Positions 43,983-54,318 of a stretch of 64,000 nt of DNA are shown piece after piece. This DNA is from Agromyces fucosus (GTDB taxonomy: Bacteria > Actinomycetota > Actinomycetes > Actinomycetales > Microbacteriaceae). The translations under genes were made by a program, and so were the position numbers. Below the pieces are notes generated by a model. It was not told the origin of the DNA and did not search any database. It was given only the letters and a program-made list of their open reading frames with translations. Location of the stretch: contig NZ_SDPO01000002.1 of NCBI RefSeq assembly GCF_004134865.1, positions 434,001 through 498,000 of the forward strand. Reading direction: 5' to 3'. Position 1 is the stretch's first letter; each line of letters starts with the position of its first letter.

Positions 43983-45368
43983 ATGACCGACACCCCGATG
44001 CGTCCGGCGCACTCCGAAGACGGCCGATCGTTCACGGTTCCGGATGCCTCGGGCACGCCGTTCATCGCCGGCACGCTGCTGATCGTGACCACGACGACCA
44101 CGCGCCTGCTCGCCCTCGTCGAGGAGCGGACGTCGACGGCCGACGGCGAGCCCGAAGCGCTGCACGGGCGTCTGCTCGGCGCGATCGACGGCACCCGGTT
44201 CGATCCCCGAGGCGGTCTGCCGTTCGCGGGCGCCGATGTCGAGGTGGCCGACGGCGCCACGATCGACCTCGTGCACGCGGACATGGGGGCGACCCTCGAG
44301 ATCGGCGTCAACCTCAGCCCGCCGCTGCGGGCGGCCCGGCTCCTCGCCCACCGCTTCAACCGCCACACCTTCTGGTGCGGGCAGAGCGGTTCGGGCAAGA
44401 CGTACGCGCTCGGGGTCGTGCTCGAACAGCTGATCGCGCACACGGCGCTGCCCGTCGTGGTCTTCGACCCCAACTCGGACTTCGTGCGGCTCGGCGAGCT
44501 GAACCCCGACGCGAGCGGGCCGACGGCCGAGCTGCTGCGGCACCGAGACATCCGCGTGCTGCGCCCGAACGTCGAAGGCGCCATCCCGCTCCGCGCCAGG
44601 TTCCCGGCGCTGACCCTCGAGGCGAAGGCCGCAGTGCTCCGCCTCGACCCCGTCGTCGATCGCGAGGAGTTCAATGCGGTCGTGCACCTGAGCGAGACCT
44701 TCAGCGCGATCGAGCCGAACGAACTGCTGCCCGAACTGCTCGGCTCGTCCGCGCCCGCCAAGCGGGCGCTCGGCCTCCGCATCGAGAACATGGGACTGCT
44801 GAACTGGGAGGTCTGGGCGGGCCACGACCGCGAGGCGACGCTCGTGATCGACGAGCGAGCGGATGCCACCGTGCTCGACCTCGGCGGATTCTCGACGCCC
44901 GATCAGCAGCTCGTCGTTGCGCTCTCCGTCCTCGACGAGCTCTGGGCCCGTCGGGAGGAGCGGCGACCGGTGCTCCTGGTCATCGACGAGGCGCACAACC
45001 TCTGCTCCCCCGCGCTGACCTCGCCGCTCGCCGTCGCGGTGCGCGAACGGCTCGTGCAGATCGCCGCCGAGGGGCGCAAGTTCGGCCTGTGGCTGCTGCT
45101 CTCGACGCAACGTCCGTCGAAGGTCGCCCCCGGCATCATCTCCCAGTGCGACAACCTCGCCCTGATGAAGATGAGCTCGCCCGTCGACCTCGAGGGGCTC
45201 GCGACGTACTTCGGCTACGCGCCGACCGCCCTGATCGCCCGGTCACCGTGGTTCCGGCAGGGCGAGGCGCTCTTCGCCGGCGGCTTCGTGCCGGCGCCGA
45301 CACTGCTGTCGATGAATTCGAGGCTCACGCCCGAGGGCGGCAGCGACGTGGGCGTGCCGCTGCGCTGA
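43983..45368 (+). CDS. HerA/FtsK-like P-loop ATPase (DUF87-type)
   Basis: 461 residues. An N-terminal beta-rich part (about 25-112, HAS-barrel-like) is followed by an ATPase core with Walker A GQSGSGKT (133-140), Walker B PVLLVIDEAHN (about 330-340), sensor-type LLLSTQRPSKV (about 370-381) and an arginine-bearing end, as in HerA translocases that pump DNA. No nurA nuclease is adjacent. CATGAT lies 6 nt before the ATG at 43983, so it may be leaderless. Possible roles include repair or defence; the neighbourhood gives no partner. Confidence 0.8.
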   Translation: MTDTPMRPAHSEDGRSFTVPDASGTPFIAGTLLIVTTTTTRLLALVEERTSTADGEPEALHGRLLGAIDGTRFDPRGGLPFAGADVEVADGATIDLVHADMGATLEIGVNLSPPLRAARLLAHRFNRHTFWCGQSGSGKTYALGVVLEQLIAHTALPVVVFDPNSDFVRLGELNPDASGPTAELLRHRDIRVLRPNVEGAIPLRARFPALTLEAKAAVLRLDPVVDREEFNAVVHLSETFSAIEPNELLPELLGSSAPAKRALGLRIENMGLLNWEVWAGHDREATLVIDERADATVLDLGGFSTPDQQLVVALSVLDELWARREERRPVLLVIDEAHNLCSPALTSPLAVAVRERLVQIAAEGRKFGLWLLLSTQRPSKVAPGIISQCDNLALMKMSSPVDLEGLATYFGYAPTALIARSPWFRQGEALFAGGFVPAPTLLSMNSRLTPEGGSDVGVPLR

Positions 45369-45383
45369 CGCGGACGAGGACAG

Positions 45384-45998
45384 CTAGCCGACCGGCGACG
45401 GCACCGCCGTGAGCGAGTGCTCCATCACCCAGTCGTCCTCGACCCGGCCACCCACCACGAAGTGCTTGTCGCCGACCTTCACGAAGCCGTGGCGCTCGTA
45501 GAACGCGATCGCTCGCGCGTTCTCCTCGTTGACGCCGAGCCACGCCGTCGCGGCTCCGGCCGCCCGGGCGGCGTCGAGCGACGCTCGCATGAGCGCGGCG
45601 CCGGTGCCCGTGCCGTGCGACTCCGCGAGGGCGTAGACCTTGCTGACCTCGATCGCGGGCCGGGCGATCACCGCTCGAGCGGCGTCGGGGTCGCCGGGTT
45701 CGCCCCCGACGAGCATGGTGTAGCCGAGCAGGCGCGGGGCGCCCCCGTCGTCGTCGGCATCGGCCGCCCGTGCCGGCGCCTCCGCCACGAGCAGGATGCG
45801 ATCGGGATCGGCGAGGTACGCCTCGAAGTGATCCACGCCGAAGTTCTTCGCGATGAAGTCGGCGATCGCCTCGGGCGTCGTGTGCGGCGGGCACGCGAGC
45901 GGGAACGTCGCGGCGGCGAGCGACGAGAGCGCGGCGGCATCCGTGCTCGTTGCGGGGCGGATGCGAACGGCGGAGGCGGTCGACTGGGTCACGAGCAC
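45384..45998 (-). CDS. GNAT family N-acetyltransferase
   Basis: 204 residues with the acetyl-CoA binding segment KVYALAESHGTGTGAALMRASLDAARAAG (about 121-149; Q/RxxGxG/A-like loop HGTGTGAAL) and the conserved NENARAIAFYERHGFVKVG near the C-terminus. Acetylates an amine of unknown identity. Start is GTG at 45998, with a GTG at 45992 as alternative; neither has a strong ribosome site. Separated from aceB by a terminator. Confidence 0.85.
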   Translation of the reverse strand: MLVTQSTASAVRIRPATSTDAAALSSLAAATFPLACPPHTTPEAIADFIAKNFGVDHFEAYLADPDRILLVAEAPARAADADDDGGAPRLLGYTMLVGGEPGDPDAARAVIARPAIEVSKVYALAESHGTGTGAALMRASLDAARAAGAATAWLGVNEENARAIAFYERHGFVKVGDKHFVVGGRVEDDWVMEHSLTAVPSPVG

Positions 45999-46029
45999 CG
46001 ATTCTTGCAGACGAGGCGCGCGCGGCGAA

Positions 46030-46085
46030 GGGGCCGCCCCGACCGTGGCACCTCCGGGATCACCGGATGCGGTCGGGACGGCCCC
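46030..46085 (-). terminator. Hairpin downstream of aceB
   Basis: 46030-46044 pairs with 46071-46085 at 14 of 15 positions; the 26-nt loop contains a small CCGG/CCGG stem. It begins 14 nt beyond the malate synthase stop codon on the minus strand. Confidence 0.6.
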
Positions 46086-46098
46086 CTCGGGCCCTGTC

Positions 46099-47793
<1,695 letters not shown>

Positions 47794-47830
47794 GGTCGTT
47801 GCTCCTCTGAGTTCGATGCCCGTGAGCGGG

Positions 47831-49153
47831 TCAGTGGTTGAACTGTTCTTCCTCGGTCGATCCGACGAGGGCGAGGGTTGCGCTGTTGGGGTTCAGCGCG
47901 GTGGCGATCTGGTCGAAGTAGCCGGTGCCCACCTCGCGCTGGTGGCGCGTGGCGGTGTATCCGGATGCCTCCGAGGCGAATTCCGCCTCCTGGAGCTCGA
48001 CGTAGGCCGACATGTGGCGCTCGCTGTAATCCTTCGCGAGCGTGAACATGCCGTGGTTCAGGGAGTGGAAGCCCGCGAGGGTGATGAATTGGAACGCGTA
48101 GCCCATCGACGCGAGCTCGCGCTGGAACTTCGCGATCTGGTCGTCGTCGAGGTGGCGCTTCCAGTTGAACGAGGGCGAGCAGTTGTAGCTCAGGCGCTTG
48201 CCCGGGAACTTCGCGTGCACGGCCTCGGCGAAGCGGCGCGCGAGATCGAGGTCGGGCTCGGCCGACTCGACCCAGAGCAGGTCGGCGTACTCGGCGTACG
48301 CGAGGCCGCGGGCGATGACCGGCTCGATGCCGTTCTGCACCTCGTAGAAGCCCTCGGCCGTGCGCTCGCCCGTGACGAACTGGCGGTCGCGCTCGTCGTG
48401 GTCGCTCGTGAGGAGGGTCGCCGCGAGGGCGTCGGTGCGGGCGATGATGATCGACGGCACGCCGGCGACATCCGCTGCGAGGCGTGCCGCGTTGATCGTG
48501 CGGATGTGCTGGCTCGTGGGCACCAGCACCTTGCCGCCCATGTGGCCGCACTTCTTCTCGCTCGCGAGCTGGTCCTCCCAGTGCACGCCCGCCGCGCCGG
48601 CCTCGATCATCTGGTGCATGAGCTCGTACGCGTTCAGCGGCCCGCCGAAGCCGGCCTCGGCGTCGGCGACGATCGGGGCCATCCAGTCGCGGTCGTCGGT
48701 GCCCTGCTCGATCTGGCCGGCGCGGAGCAGCGCGTTGTTGATGCGGCGCACGACCGCCGGCACCGAGTTGGCGGGGTAGAGCGACTGGTCGGGGTAGGTC
48801 TGGCCGCTGAGGTTCGCGTCGGCCGCGACCTGCCAGCCGCTCAGGTAGATCGCCTTCAGGCCTGCGCGGACCTGCTGCACGGCCTGGTTGCCGGTGAGGG
48901 CGCCGAGCGCGGCCGACCACTGCGGGTCCTCCTGCGGGGCGAAGGCCGTGCCGGTGTTCTGCTGGATGTCCTGCCAGAGCTTCTCGGCGCCGCGCTTGGC
49001 GAGCGTGCGCTCCTCGCGAACCGGGCCGCGGAGGGCGATGACGTCTTCTGCGCTGTAGTCGCGGCTGATGTCGTCCCACCGCGGGTTCGCGTCCCACTCG
49101 AGCTGCAGCTCGGCTGCGGTCTGGGTCTGGTCGCCGGGGCGGTTCGTGCTCAT
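47831..49153 (-). CDS. aceA: Isocitrate lyase
   Basis: 440 residues. Splits isocitrate into glyoxylate and succinate. The catalytic loop [13 protein letters not shown] carries the active-site Cys (about residue 205); [35 protein letters not shown] and [15 protein letters not shown] are further signature blocks. The ATG at 49153 has GAAGGAG upstream; the longer frame has no support. First gene of the aceA-aceB operon. Upstream (49154-49353) I see no clear promoter boxes or recognisable regulator site. Confidence 0.97.
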   Translation of the reverse strand: MSTNRPGDQTQTAAELQLEWDANPRWDDISRDYSAEDVIALRGPVREERTLAKRGAEKLWQDIQQNTGTAFAPQEDPQWSAALGALTGNQAVQQVRAGLKAIYLSGWQVAADANLSGQTYPDQSLYPANSVPAVVRRINNALLRAGQIEQGTDDRDWMAPIVADAEAGFGGPLNAYELMHQMIEAGAAGVHWEDQLASEKKCGHMGGKVLVPTSQHIRTINAARLAADVAGVPSIIIARTDALAATLLTSDHDERDRQFVTGERTAEGFYEVQNGIEPVIARGLAYAEYADLLWVESAEPDLDLARRFAEAVHAKFPGKRLSYNCSPSFNWKRHLDDDQIAKFQRELASMGYAFQFITLAGFHSLNHGMFTLAKDYSERHMSAYVELQEAEFASEASGYTATRHQREVGTGYFDQIATALNPNSATLALVGSTEEEQFNH

Positions 49154-49363
49154 GGTGTTGCTCCTTCGGTGCAGCGGGCGGATGCTTCGTGGTGCTCCGT
49201 TCGGCGTCTGCTTCGGCGCCGTCGGGGTGGCTGTGCATCCACTCTGCGCTCGTTCGAAGAGGTCGACCCTGCGATTCGGGGGGTGAACTTTCGACGTTCT
49301 TCTGCGCCTCGGAAGTTCCGCGCTCTCGCGCCTTGTCGGCTGCTCCTTCCAGCACCCCTCCCC

Positions 49364-49423
49364 TCGAGATGACACTTCTTGCCGCCGCATCCCGAGCTCA
49401 CCCGGCAAGGACTGTCACCTCGA
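49364..49423. repeat. Hairpin repeat, copy A (left end of DUF559 cassette)
   Basis: TCGAGATGACA... (49364-49384) pairs with ...TGTCACCTCGA (49403-49423) over 21 positions with two mismatches and one wobble, around an 18-nt loop. The right arm contains the DUF559 stop codon (49415-49417). A closely similar hairpin, same orientation, lies exactly 1100 bp away at 50464. Outside it, CACCCCTC (49353-49360) is mirrored by GAGGGGTG (50551-50558) beyond the other copy. Confidence 0.75.
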
Positions 49424-50341
49424 TCCGCCGGCGACGCCGACCCACCCTCGATCCGCGAGTGCGCGAGCGGTGCGAGCGAGGAGGTCCGCGCGTGGGGTGC
49501 CCTTCGTGATGCGGATGACCCACCACCCGTCGTCGATGAGGTCGTTCAGCCTCGAGACATCCGTCGCCCACTGGCCGACATCGAAGAGGTGTTGTTCGCC
49601 GTCGTACTCGACGAGGACCTTGTACGCGCGGAACACCAGATCTCCTCTCGTGCGCCGCCCCGAGCGCAGGAGGATCGGGCCGTTCGGTTCGGGTTCGGGA
49701 AACCCGGCACGGGTGAGCACGAGTCGCGTGAAGGTCTCGCGGCGCGAGTACACGTTCGCCCGAATCGCCTGGCGGGCTTCGGCCAGCCGCCTCGTACCTC
49801 TCTTCGACCCATGACGCTGGATCGCTTCGTCGATCATTGGTTCGTCGGCGAGCGGGGCCGGCAACCCGAGCAGCCGCTCCCCCGCGGCGATGAGGTCGTC
49901 GACGCCGAGATGCTCCGCGAGCGAGCACCAGGTGTCGGCCGGTGCCGTCACCCGTGCGCCTCGAACACCCGCCACAGCGACGAGTCTCGGCTCGGCCGAA
50001 GTGCGGCTCCCAACCACCCCGCGGCGGCGCGGCGCACGTGTGCCGTCGGTTGCGATGACGTGCAGGCGCGGATCGCGTTCGATCGCGAGCGGGAGGGGAA
50101 GACCGAGGAGGACCGCGGCGGTCGGGCCGGTGAACGCCTGGCCGTCGGTCATGACGACCGCGAGTGCCGAGCAGCGCTCGCGCAGCGTGCGCAGGCGCTG
50201 CGCGTCGACACGGACACCACGATGCGGCGCCGCGAGGGTCGTCGATCGGAGGCGTCGGGGCGAAACGCCTGCAGCGAGCGCATCGGCGGTCGAGAAGGGA
50301 ACTGCCTCGAAGCGCGGCGGGAGACGTGACGGTCGGCTCAT
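49415..50341 (-). CDS. DUF559 endonuclease-like protein with AbiEi-type N-terminus
   Basis: 308 residues. N-terminal HTH-like part (FSTADALAAGVSPRRLRSTTLAAPHRGVRV, about 19-48) resembles the AbiEi-antitoxin-type domain common in actinobacterial DUF559 proteins; the C-terminal 100 residues are DUF559, related to very-short-patch-repair endonucleases (SRRETFTRLVLTRAGFPEPEPN, then RGDLVFRAYKVLVEYDGEQH with acidic residues at about 245-250, and WWVIRIT). Role unknown. ATG at 50341 is preferred; an open frame continues upstream through hairpin copy B from a GTG at 50518. The stop codon lies within copy A. Confidence 0.72.
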   Translation of the reverse strand: MSRPSRLPPRFEAVPFSTADALAAGVSPRRLRSTTLAAPHRGVRVDAQRLRTLRERCSALAVVMTDGQAFTGPTAAVLLGLPLPLAIERDPRLHVIATDGTRAPRRRGVVGSRTSAEPRLVAVAGVRGARVTAPADTWCSLAEHLGVDDLIAAGERLLGLPAPLADEPMIDEAIQRHGSKRGTRRLAEARQAIRANVYSRRETFTRLVLTRAGFPEPEPNGPILLRSGRRTRGDLVFRAYKVLVEYDGEQHLFDVGQWATDVSRLNDLIDDGWWVIRITKGTPRADLLARTARALADRGWVGVAGGSR

Positions 50342-50463
50342 CCGTCGATCGTCTTCCGATCGGCCCTGCGGCGTGGCCCGAGATGGCACGAGCCGAGGAG
50401 CACGCACTGCGACGTTCCGTGTGGAGGACGAGTCGATGCCGGTCGCAGCCCTCGTGGAAGCCA

Positions 50464-50543
50464 TCGAGATGACAGCTCTTGTCGCTCCTCTGGGCGTGCC
50501 GGCGACAACGACTGTCACCTCGACGCGGTTGCAGAGGTGACAG
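50464..50543. repeat. Hairpin repeat, copy B, with a third competing arm
   Basis: TCGAGATGACAG... (50464-50485) pairs with ...CTGTCACCTCGA (50502-50523), 18 of 22 positions, around a 16-nt loop. In addition CTGTCACCTC (50512-50521) pairs perfectly with GAGGTGACAG (50534-50543) across a 12-nt spacer. The middle arm can therefore form either of two mutually exclusive hairpins. Same consensus and orientation as copy A. Confidence 0.75.
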
Positions 50544-50587
50544 GGGCGGCGAGGGGTGAGCGCGCGAGGCGAGGCGGCGCGAGTGCC

Positions 50588-51820
50588 TCAGCGCGGGAAG
50601 CGCACCGTGGCGCGCAGGCCCCCTCCGACCCGTGGCGAGAGCTCGAGTTCTGCGTCGTGGCGGGCGACGATCGCGGCCACGATCGAGAGGCCGAGTCCGC
50701 GCCCGCGATCGGCGGCGTCGCGCGTGCGTCCGCCTCCCCGCGTGAAGGGTGCGGTCAGGGTCGCGACGGTCGCGTCGTCGAGTTCGGCCCCGCTGTTCTC
50801 GACGACGAGGGTCGGCACGGAGCCCGAGGCATCCGTCGCCACCGTCACGAACCCACCGCGCTCGTTGTGGCGGATCGCGTTCTGCACGAGGTTCGCGACG
50901 AGCTGCCGCAGCAGCACCTCGTCGCCCTCGACGACCGCGGGCGCGAGCGTCGAGGTCAGGCGCACCCCTGCAGCGTCGCCTTCCGCCTTCCCTTCGTCGA
51001 CGACGGATGTCGCGACGGCCGCGAGATCGACCGGCCCGGCGTCGCCGGACTCCGTCGACTCCAGTTCGGAGAGGTCGAGCAGGGCCTCGACGGTCGCGAT
51101 GCTGCGCTCGTTCATCTCGCGCAGGCGTTCGAGCAGTTGCATGTCACCGCCCCGCGCGCTCAGCGCCACGTCGAGCATCGTGCGGGTGGTCGCGAGCGGC
51201 GTGCGCAGTTCGTGCGAGGCGTTCGCCGCGAATCGACGATCGGCATCGGCCGAACGCTCGAGCGAGTCGAGCATGCCGTCGAAGGTGTCGGCGAGGTCGG
51301 TGATCTCGTCGCGAGGGCCGGTGAGCCCGATGCGGTGGTCGAGGTGACCGCGAGTGGCGCGGTGCGCGGCGATGTTCACCTCTTGCAGCGGCTTGAGCAT
51401 ACGGCCGGCGACGAACCAGCCCGCCCAGGCGCCGCCCGCGGCGAGGAGTGCGAGTGCCCCGACCGACACCCAGAGCAGCAGTTGCAGGATGTCTGATCGC
51501 GAGCTCACGACGACGGTCGCCGCGGTCGTCGACAGGGAGAGGATGCCGGGGTCGTAGATCGGGACCGCCGGCACCGCCTCACCAGTCGCCGCGTCGAGCG
51601 GGGTCGACTCGAGCGGGATCGTTTCGTGCGGCTCCATGAGCGTGGCGGCCGGCTCGGCCGTCGCCGCGAACTCGTAACTCGGCACGAGGCCGACGACGAA
51701 GGCGACGATCACGAGCAGCACGGCGCCCGCGGTCGTCAACAGCAGGGCATACGTGAGCGCGAGCCGCGCACGCACGGTCAGGCGATAGCTGCGGGGCGCG
51801 GATGCCGCGGGCTCAGCCAT
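50588..51820 (-). CDS. Two-component sensor histidine kinase
   Basis: 410 residues: first membrane helix (LALTYALLLTTAGAVLLVIVAFVVGLV, about 18-44), an extracellular domain of about 75 residues, second helix (about 112-136), HAMP, HisKA box NASHELRTPLATTRT with the phospho-His, and HATPase (LVQNAIRHNERGG, AADRGRGLGLSIVAAIV). The extracellular domain is Pro/Ala/Glu-rich. The ATG at 51820 overlaps the regulator's stop by 8 nt. Its operon faces the lipoprotein/MacAB-like efflux operon, suggesting envelope-stress or antibiotic sensing. Confidence 0.87.
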   Translation of the reverse strand: MAEPAASAPRSYRLTVRARLALTYALLLTTAGAVLLVIVAFVVGLVPSYEFAATAEPAATLMEPHETIPLESTPLDAATGEAVPAVPIYDPGILSLSTTAATVVVSSRSDILQLLLWVSVGALALLAAGGAWAGWFVAGRMLKPLQEVNIAAHRATRGHLDHRIGLTGPRDEITDLADTFDGMLDSLERSADADRRFAANASHELRTPLATTRTMLDVALSARGGDMQLLERLREMNERSIATVEALLDLSELESTESGDAGPVDLAAVATSVVDEGKAEGDAAGVRLTSTLAPAVVEGDEVLLRQLVANLVQNAIRHNERGGFVTVATDASGSVPTLVVENSGAELDDATVATLTAPFTRGGGRTRDAADRGRGLGLSIVAAIVARHDAELELSPRVGGGLRATVRFPR

Positions 51821-52481
51821 GCGCCGCATCGATCGCGTAGCCCGCACCGGGGTCGGTGCGGATCATCCACGGCTCGCCGAGCTTGCGGCGGAGGGTCGAG
51901 ATCGTGACCTTCACCGAGTTCGTGAACGGATTCGCGTTCTCGTCCCAGGCCTTCTCGAGCAGCGTCTCGGCACTCACGACTCCCCCGCCGGCGCGCATGA
52001 GCACCTCGAGCACCGAGAACTCCTTGCGGCTGAGGCGAATGAATCGTCCCTCGCGGTACACCTCCCGCCGGAACGGGTCGAGGGTCACGCCCGCCGCCTC
52101 GAGCCGCGGCGGCAGAGCGGTGAACCGGCGGCGCCCGAGCGCCCGCACGCGCGCGACGAGTTCGGGGAACTCGAACGGTTTCGCGAGGTAGTCGTCGGCG
52201 CCGAGTTCGAAGCCGCCGACCTTGTCGCCGAGTCGGCGCGCCGCGGTCAGCATGAGGATCGCGGGGCGCTCCTCGCGGGCGACGAGCGTGCGGCAGACCT
52301 CGTCGCCGTGCACACCCGGAAGGTCGCGGTCGAGCAGCACGACGTCGTAGTCGTTGACGTCGATGTTGAAGAGGGCGGCGTCGCCGTCGGCGGCGACATC
52401 CGCTGCGATCGCCTCGAGAGCGAGCCCGGCGCGCACGGCCTCGGCGAGGTACGGCTCATCCTCCACGATCAACACGCGCAC
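51813..52481 (-). CDS. OmpR family response regulator
   Basis: 222 residues. Receiver domain with EDEP, phospho-acceptor Asp in VVLLDRDLPG (about 51) and Lys in YLAKPFE; winged-helix domain with RLSRKEFSVLEVLMRAGGGVVSAETLLEKAW and VKVTISTLRRKLGEPWMIRT. GTG start at 52481 with GAGAGGAG upstream. Divergent from the efflux operon across 164 bp, where no certain promoter or repeat was identified. Confidence 0.92.
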   Translation of the reverse strand: MRVLIVEDEPYLAEAVRAGLALEAIAADVAADGDAALFNIDVNDYDVVLLDRDLPGVHGDEVCRTLVAREERPAILMLTAARRLGDKVGGFELGADDYLAKPFEFPELVARVRALGRRRFTALPPRLEAAGVTLDPFRREVYREGRFIRLSRKEFSVLEVLMRAGGGVVSAETLLEKAWDENANPFTNSVKVTISTLRRKLGEPWMIRTDPGAGYAIDAAHG

Positions 52482-52645
52482 GTCCCACTCCTCTCGATCA
52501 CGGCATCCGGATGTTCCGACCGACTCGTCCAGTGAATCCCGTCGGGCGTAAGGAAAACGTCAATGCCGACCTTTACTCCACTACAACCGCCCTATGTGTG
52601 AGCTGAGTTCTGCGCCAGTCCGTGGCGCGATCGAAAGGACACCCC

Positions 52646-53194
52646 ATGACCACACGTTCCACTCGCGGAGCCCGTGCAGGGCTCGCGTTCACCGGTATCG
52701 CCCTGCTCCTCGCGCTCAGCGCCTGCGCACCGAACGGAGCGGATTCGGCTGATCTGAAGTCCGGCGACTCGGATGCCGCCTACGAGGAATGGTCCGCCGA
52801 GTTCACCTCCTGCATGAAGGGGGAGGGCATCGACATGCAGATGGCGACGACCGCCGACGGCACGGCGAGCGACAGCACCACGATGGATTCGGGCGAGGCC
52901 GTCGACCCCGACGAGATCGACGTCGAGGCGATGGATGCCGCGAACAGGAAGTGCATCGACAAGGTCGGCGAACCGCCGGTGATTCCGGGCATGCCCGACG
53001 CCGAGGAGATGAACGAGGCCTCCCTGCGCTTCGCCGCGTGCATGCGCGAACGCGGCTACGACTACCCCGACCCCGAGATCTCGGCCGACGGCTCGGTCGG
53101 CATGAGCGAGGCGATGTCGATCGACGAGTTCGACCCGGCCGACATCGATGCGTGCAGCGAAGCTGCCGACTACCCGACGATGGACGAAGAGTGA
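52646..53194 (+). CDS. Lipoprotein associated with efflux operon
   Basis: 182 residues. Lipobox LLALSAC (Cys27). The mature acidic domain has repeated Cys-containing blocks (TSCMKGEGIDMQM, RKCIDKVGEPP, AACMRERGYDYPDPEIS, DACSEA), the CMRxxGxxxPDP pattern that accompanies actinobacterial HlyD/ABC efflux clusters. Probably an extracellular accessory or ligand-binding subunit. GAAAGGAC precedes the ATG. Its stop overlaps the adaptor's GTG (GTGA). Confidence 0.78.
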   Translation: MTTRSTRGARAGLAFTGIALLLALSACAPNGADSADLKSGDSDAAYEEWSAEFTSCMKGEGIDMQMATTADGTASDSTTMDSGEAVDPDEIDVEAMDAANRKCIDKVGEPPVIPGMPDAEEMNEASLRFAACMRERGYDYPDPEISADGSVGMSEAMSIDEFDPADIDACSEAADYPTMDEE

Positions 53195-54318
53195 GCGCCG
53201 AACCTCAGACGGGCGATGACGCGATGACGGATGACGCGGCGACCCCGCCCGCCCGACGGCGTCGCCGCGCCCCCTGGCTCATCGCCGGGGCCTGCGTCGC
53301 CGTGCTCGGCATCGCCGGCACGGTGCTCGCGGTGACCTGGCCGGCGTCGTCGACGGAGGGCGGAGACGCGGCGAACGAGGCTGCGGACGTCGCAACCACG
53401 GCCGTGACCCGCGGCGACCTGACCGAGCGCGTCCGCTTCAACGGCCGCCTCGGCTACGGCACGACGCAGGAGCTCGGCACGACCCTCGGCGGCACGATCA
53501 CCTGGCTGCCCGACGCCGGCGCCGTGCTCGACCGCGGCGCGACGATGTTCCGCGTCGACGACGACCCGGTGGTGCTCCTGCTCGGTGCACTGCCGATGTG
53601 GCGGCCGTTCGCCGAAGGCATGGACGATGGCCCCGACGTGCTGCAGCTCGAGCAGAACCTCGCCGCGCTCGGCTTCTTCGAGCGCGAACCCGACTCGGAG
53701 TTCGCCGGCTCGACCGCTGCGGCGATCGAGCGCTGGCAGAAGTCCCTCGGCCTCGAGCAGACCGGCTCGATCGAACCGGGCCGCATCGTGTTCGCCCCTG
53801 CTCCCGTGCGCGTGGCGGAGCGCAAGCTGCAGGTCGGCGCGGGCGCCGGCCCATCGGTCATCGCGGTGTCGGACACCGTGAAGCGCGTGAACGCCTTCCT
53901 CCCGCCGAACCTCGAACCGATCGCACCGGTCGGCACCCAGGTGCAGCTCACCCTTCCCGGCGGCGGCACCGTGCAGGGCACGGTGAGCGCGGTCGGCGCC
54001 CCCGTCGAGCAGGATGACGACCAGGGCGGGAAGAAACTCAAGCTGCCCATCACGATCACGCTCGACGACCCGGCGGCCGCCGACGGGCTCGACGACGTCG
54101 GCGTCAGCGGCGAGCTCGCGGCGGTGCGGCGGGAGGATGCCCTGCTCGTGCCGGTCACGTCGTTGCTCGCACGCACCGGCGGCGGCTTCGCCGTCGAGAT
54201 CGTGGAGAAGGGCGCCGTGAAGACGGTGACGGTCGAGCTCGGCCTGTTCGCCGACGGACTCGTCGAGGTCACGGGCGGCGAGCTCGAAGCCGGCGACGAG
54301 GTCGTGGTGCCCGAGTGA
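53191..54318 (+). CDS. Membrane-fusion/adaptor protein with peptidoglycan-binding domain
   Basis: 375 residues. A cytoplasmic start and one membrane helix ([23 protein letters not shown], about 29-51), then a HlyD/MacA-like beta-barrel and lipoyl regions (about 70-130 and 220-375) interrupted by a PG_binding_1 domain ([46 protein letters not shown], about 149-194). It would link the ABC transporter to the cell wall. GTG at 53191 overlaps the lipoprotein stop; ATG at 53224 is an alternative. The next gene overlaps by GTGA. Confidence 0.82.
   Translation: MSAEPQTGDDAMTDDAATPPARRRRRAPWLIAGACVAVLGIAGTVLAVTWPASSTEGGDAANEAADVATTAVTRGDLTERVRFNGRLGYGTTQELGTTLGGTITWLPDAGAVLDRGATMFRVDDDPVVLLLGALPMWRPFAEGMDDGPDVLQLEQNLAALGFFEREPDSEFAGSTAAAIERWQKSLGLEQTGSIEPGRIVFAPAPVRVAERKLQVGAGAGPSVIAVSDTVKRVNAFLPPNLEPIAPVGTQVQLTLPGGGTVQGTVSAVGAPVEQDDDQGGKKLKLPITITLDDPAAADGLDDVGVSGELAAVRREDALLVPVTSLLARTGGGFAVEIVEKGAVKTVTVELGLFADGLVEVTGGELEAGDEVVVPE

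Noticed and set aside
49154..49352. Known regulator binding site for aceA
   Set aside because: I looked for RamB- or GlxR-like sites and found nothing beyond weak partial matches.
50342..50518. N-terminal extension of the DUF559 protein to the GTG at 50518
   Set aside because: The extra 59 residues are encoded partly by the hairpin repeat and are low-complexity Arg/Ala/Ser; the family N-terminus begins near 50341. Kept only as an alternative.
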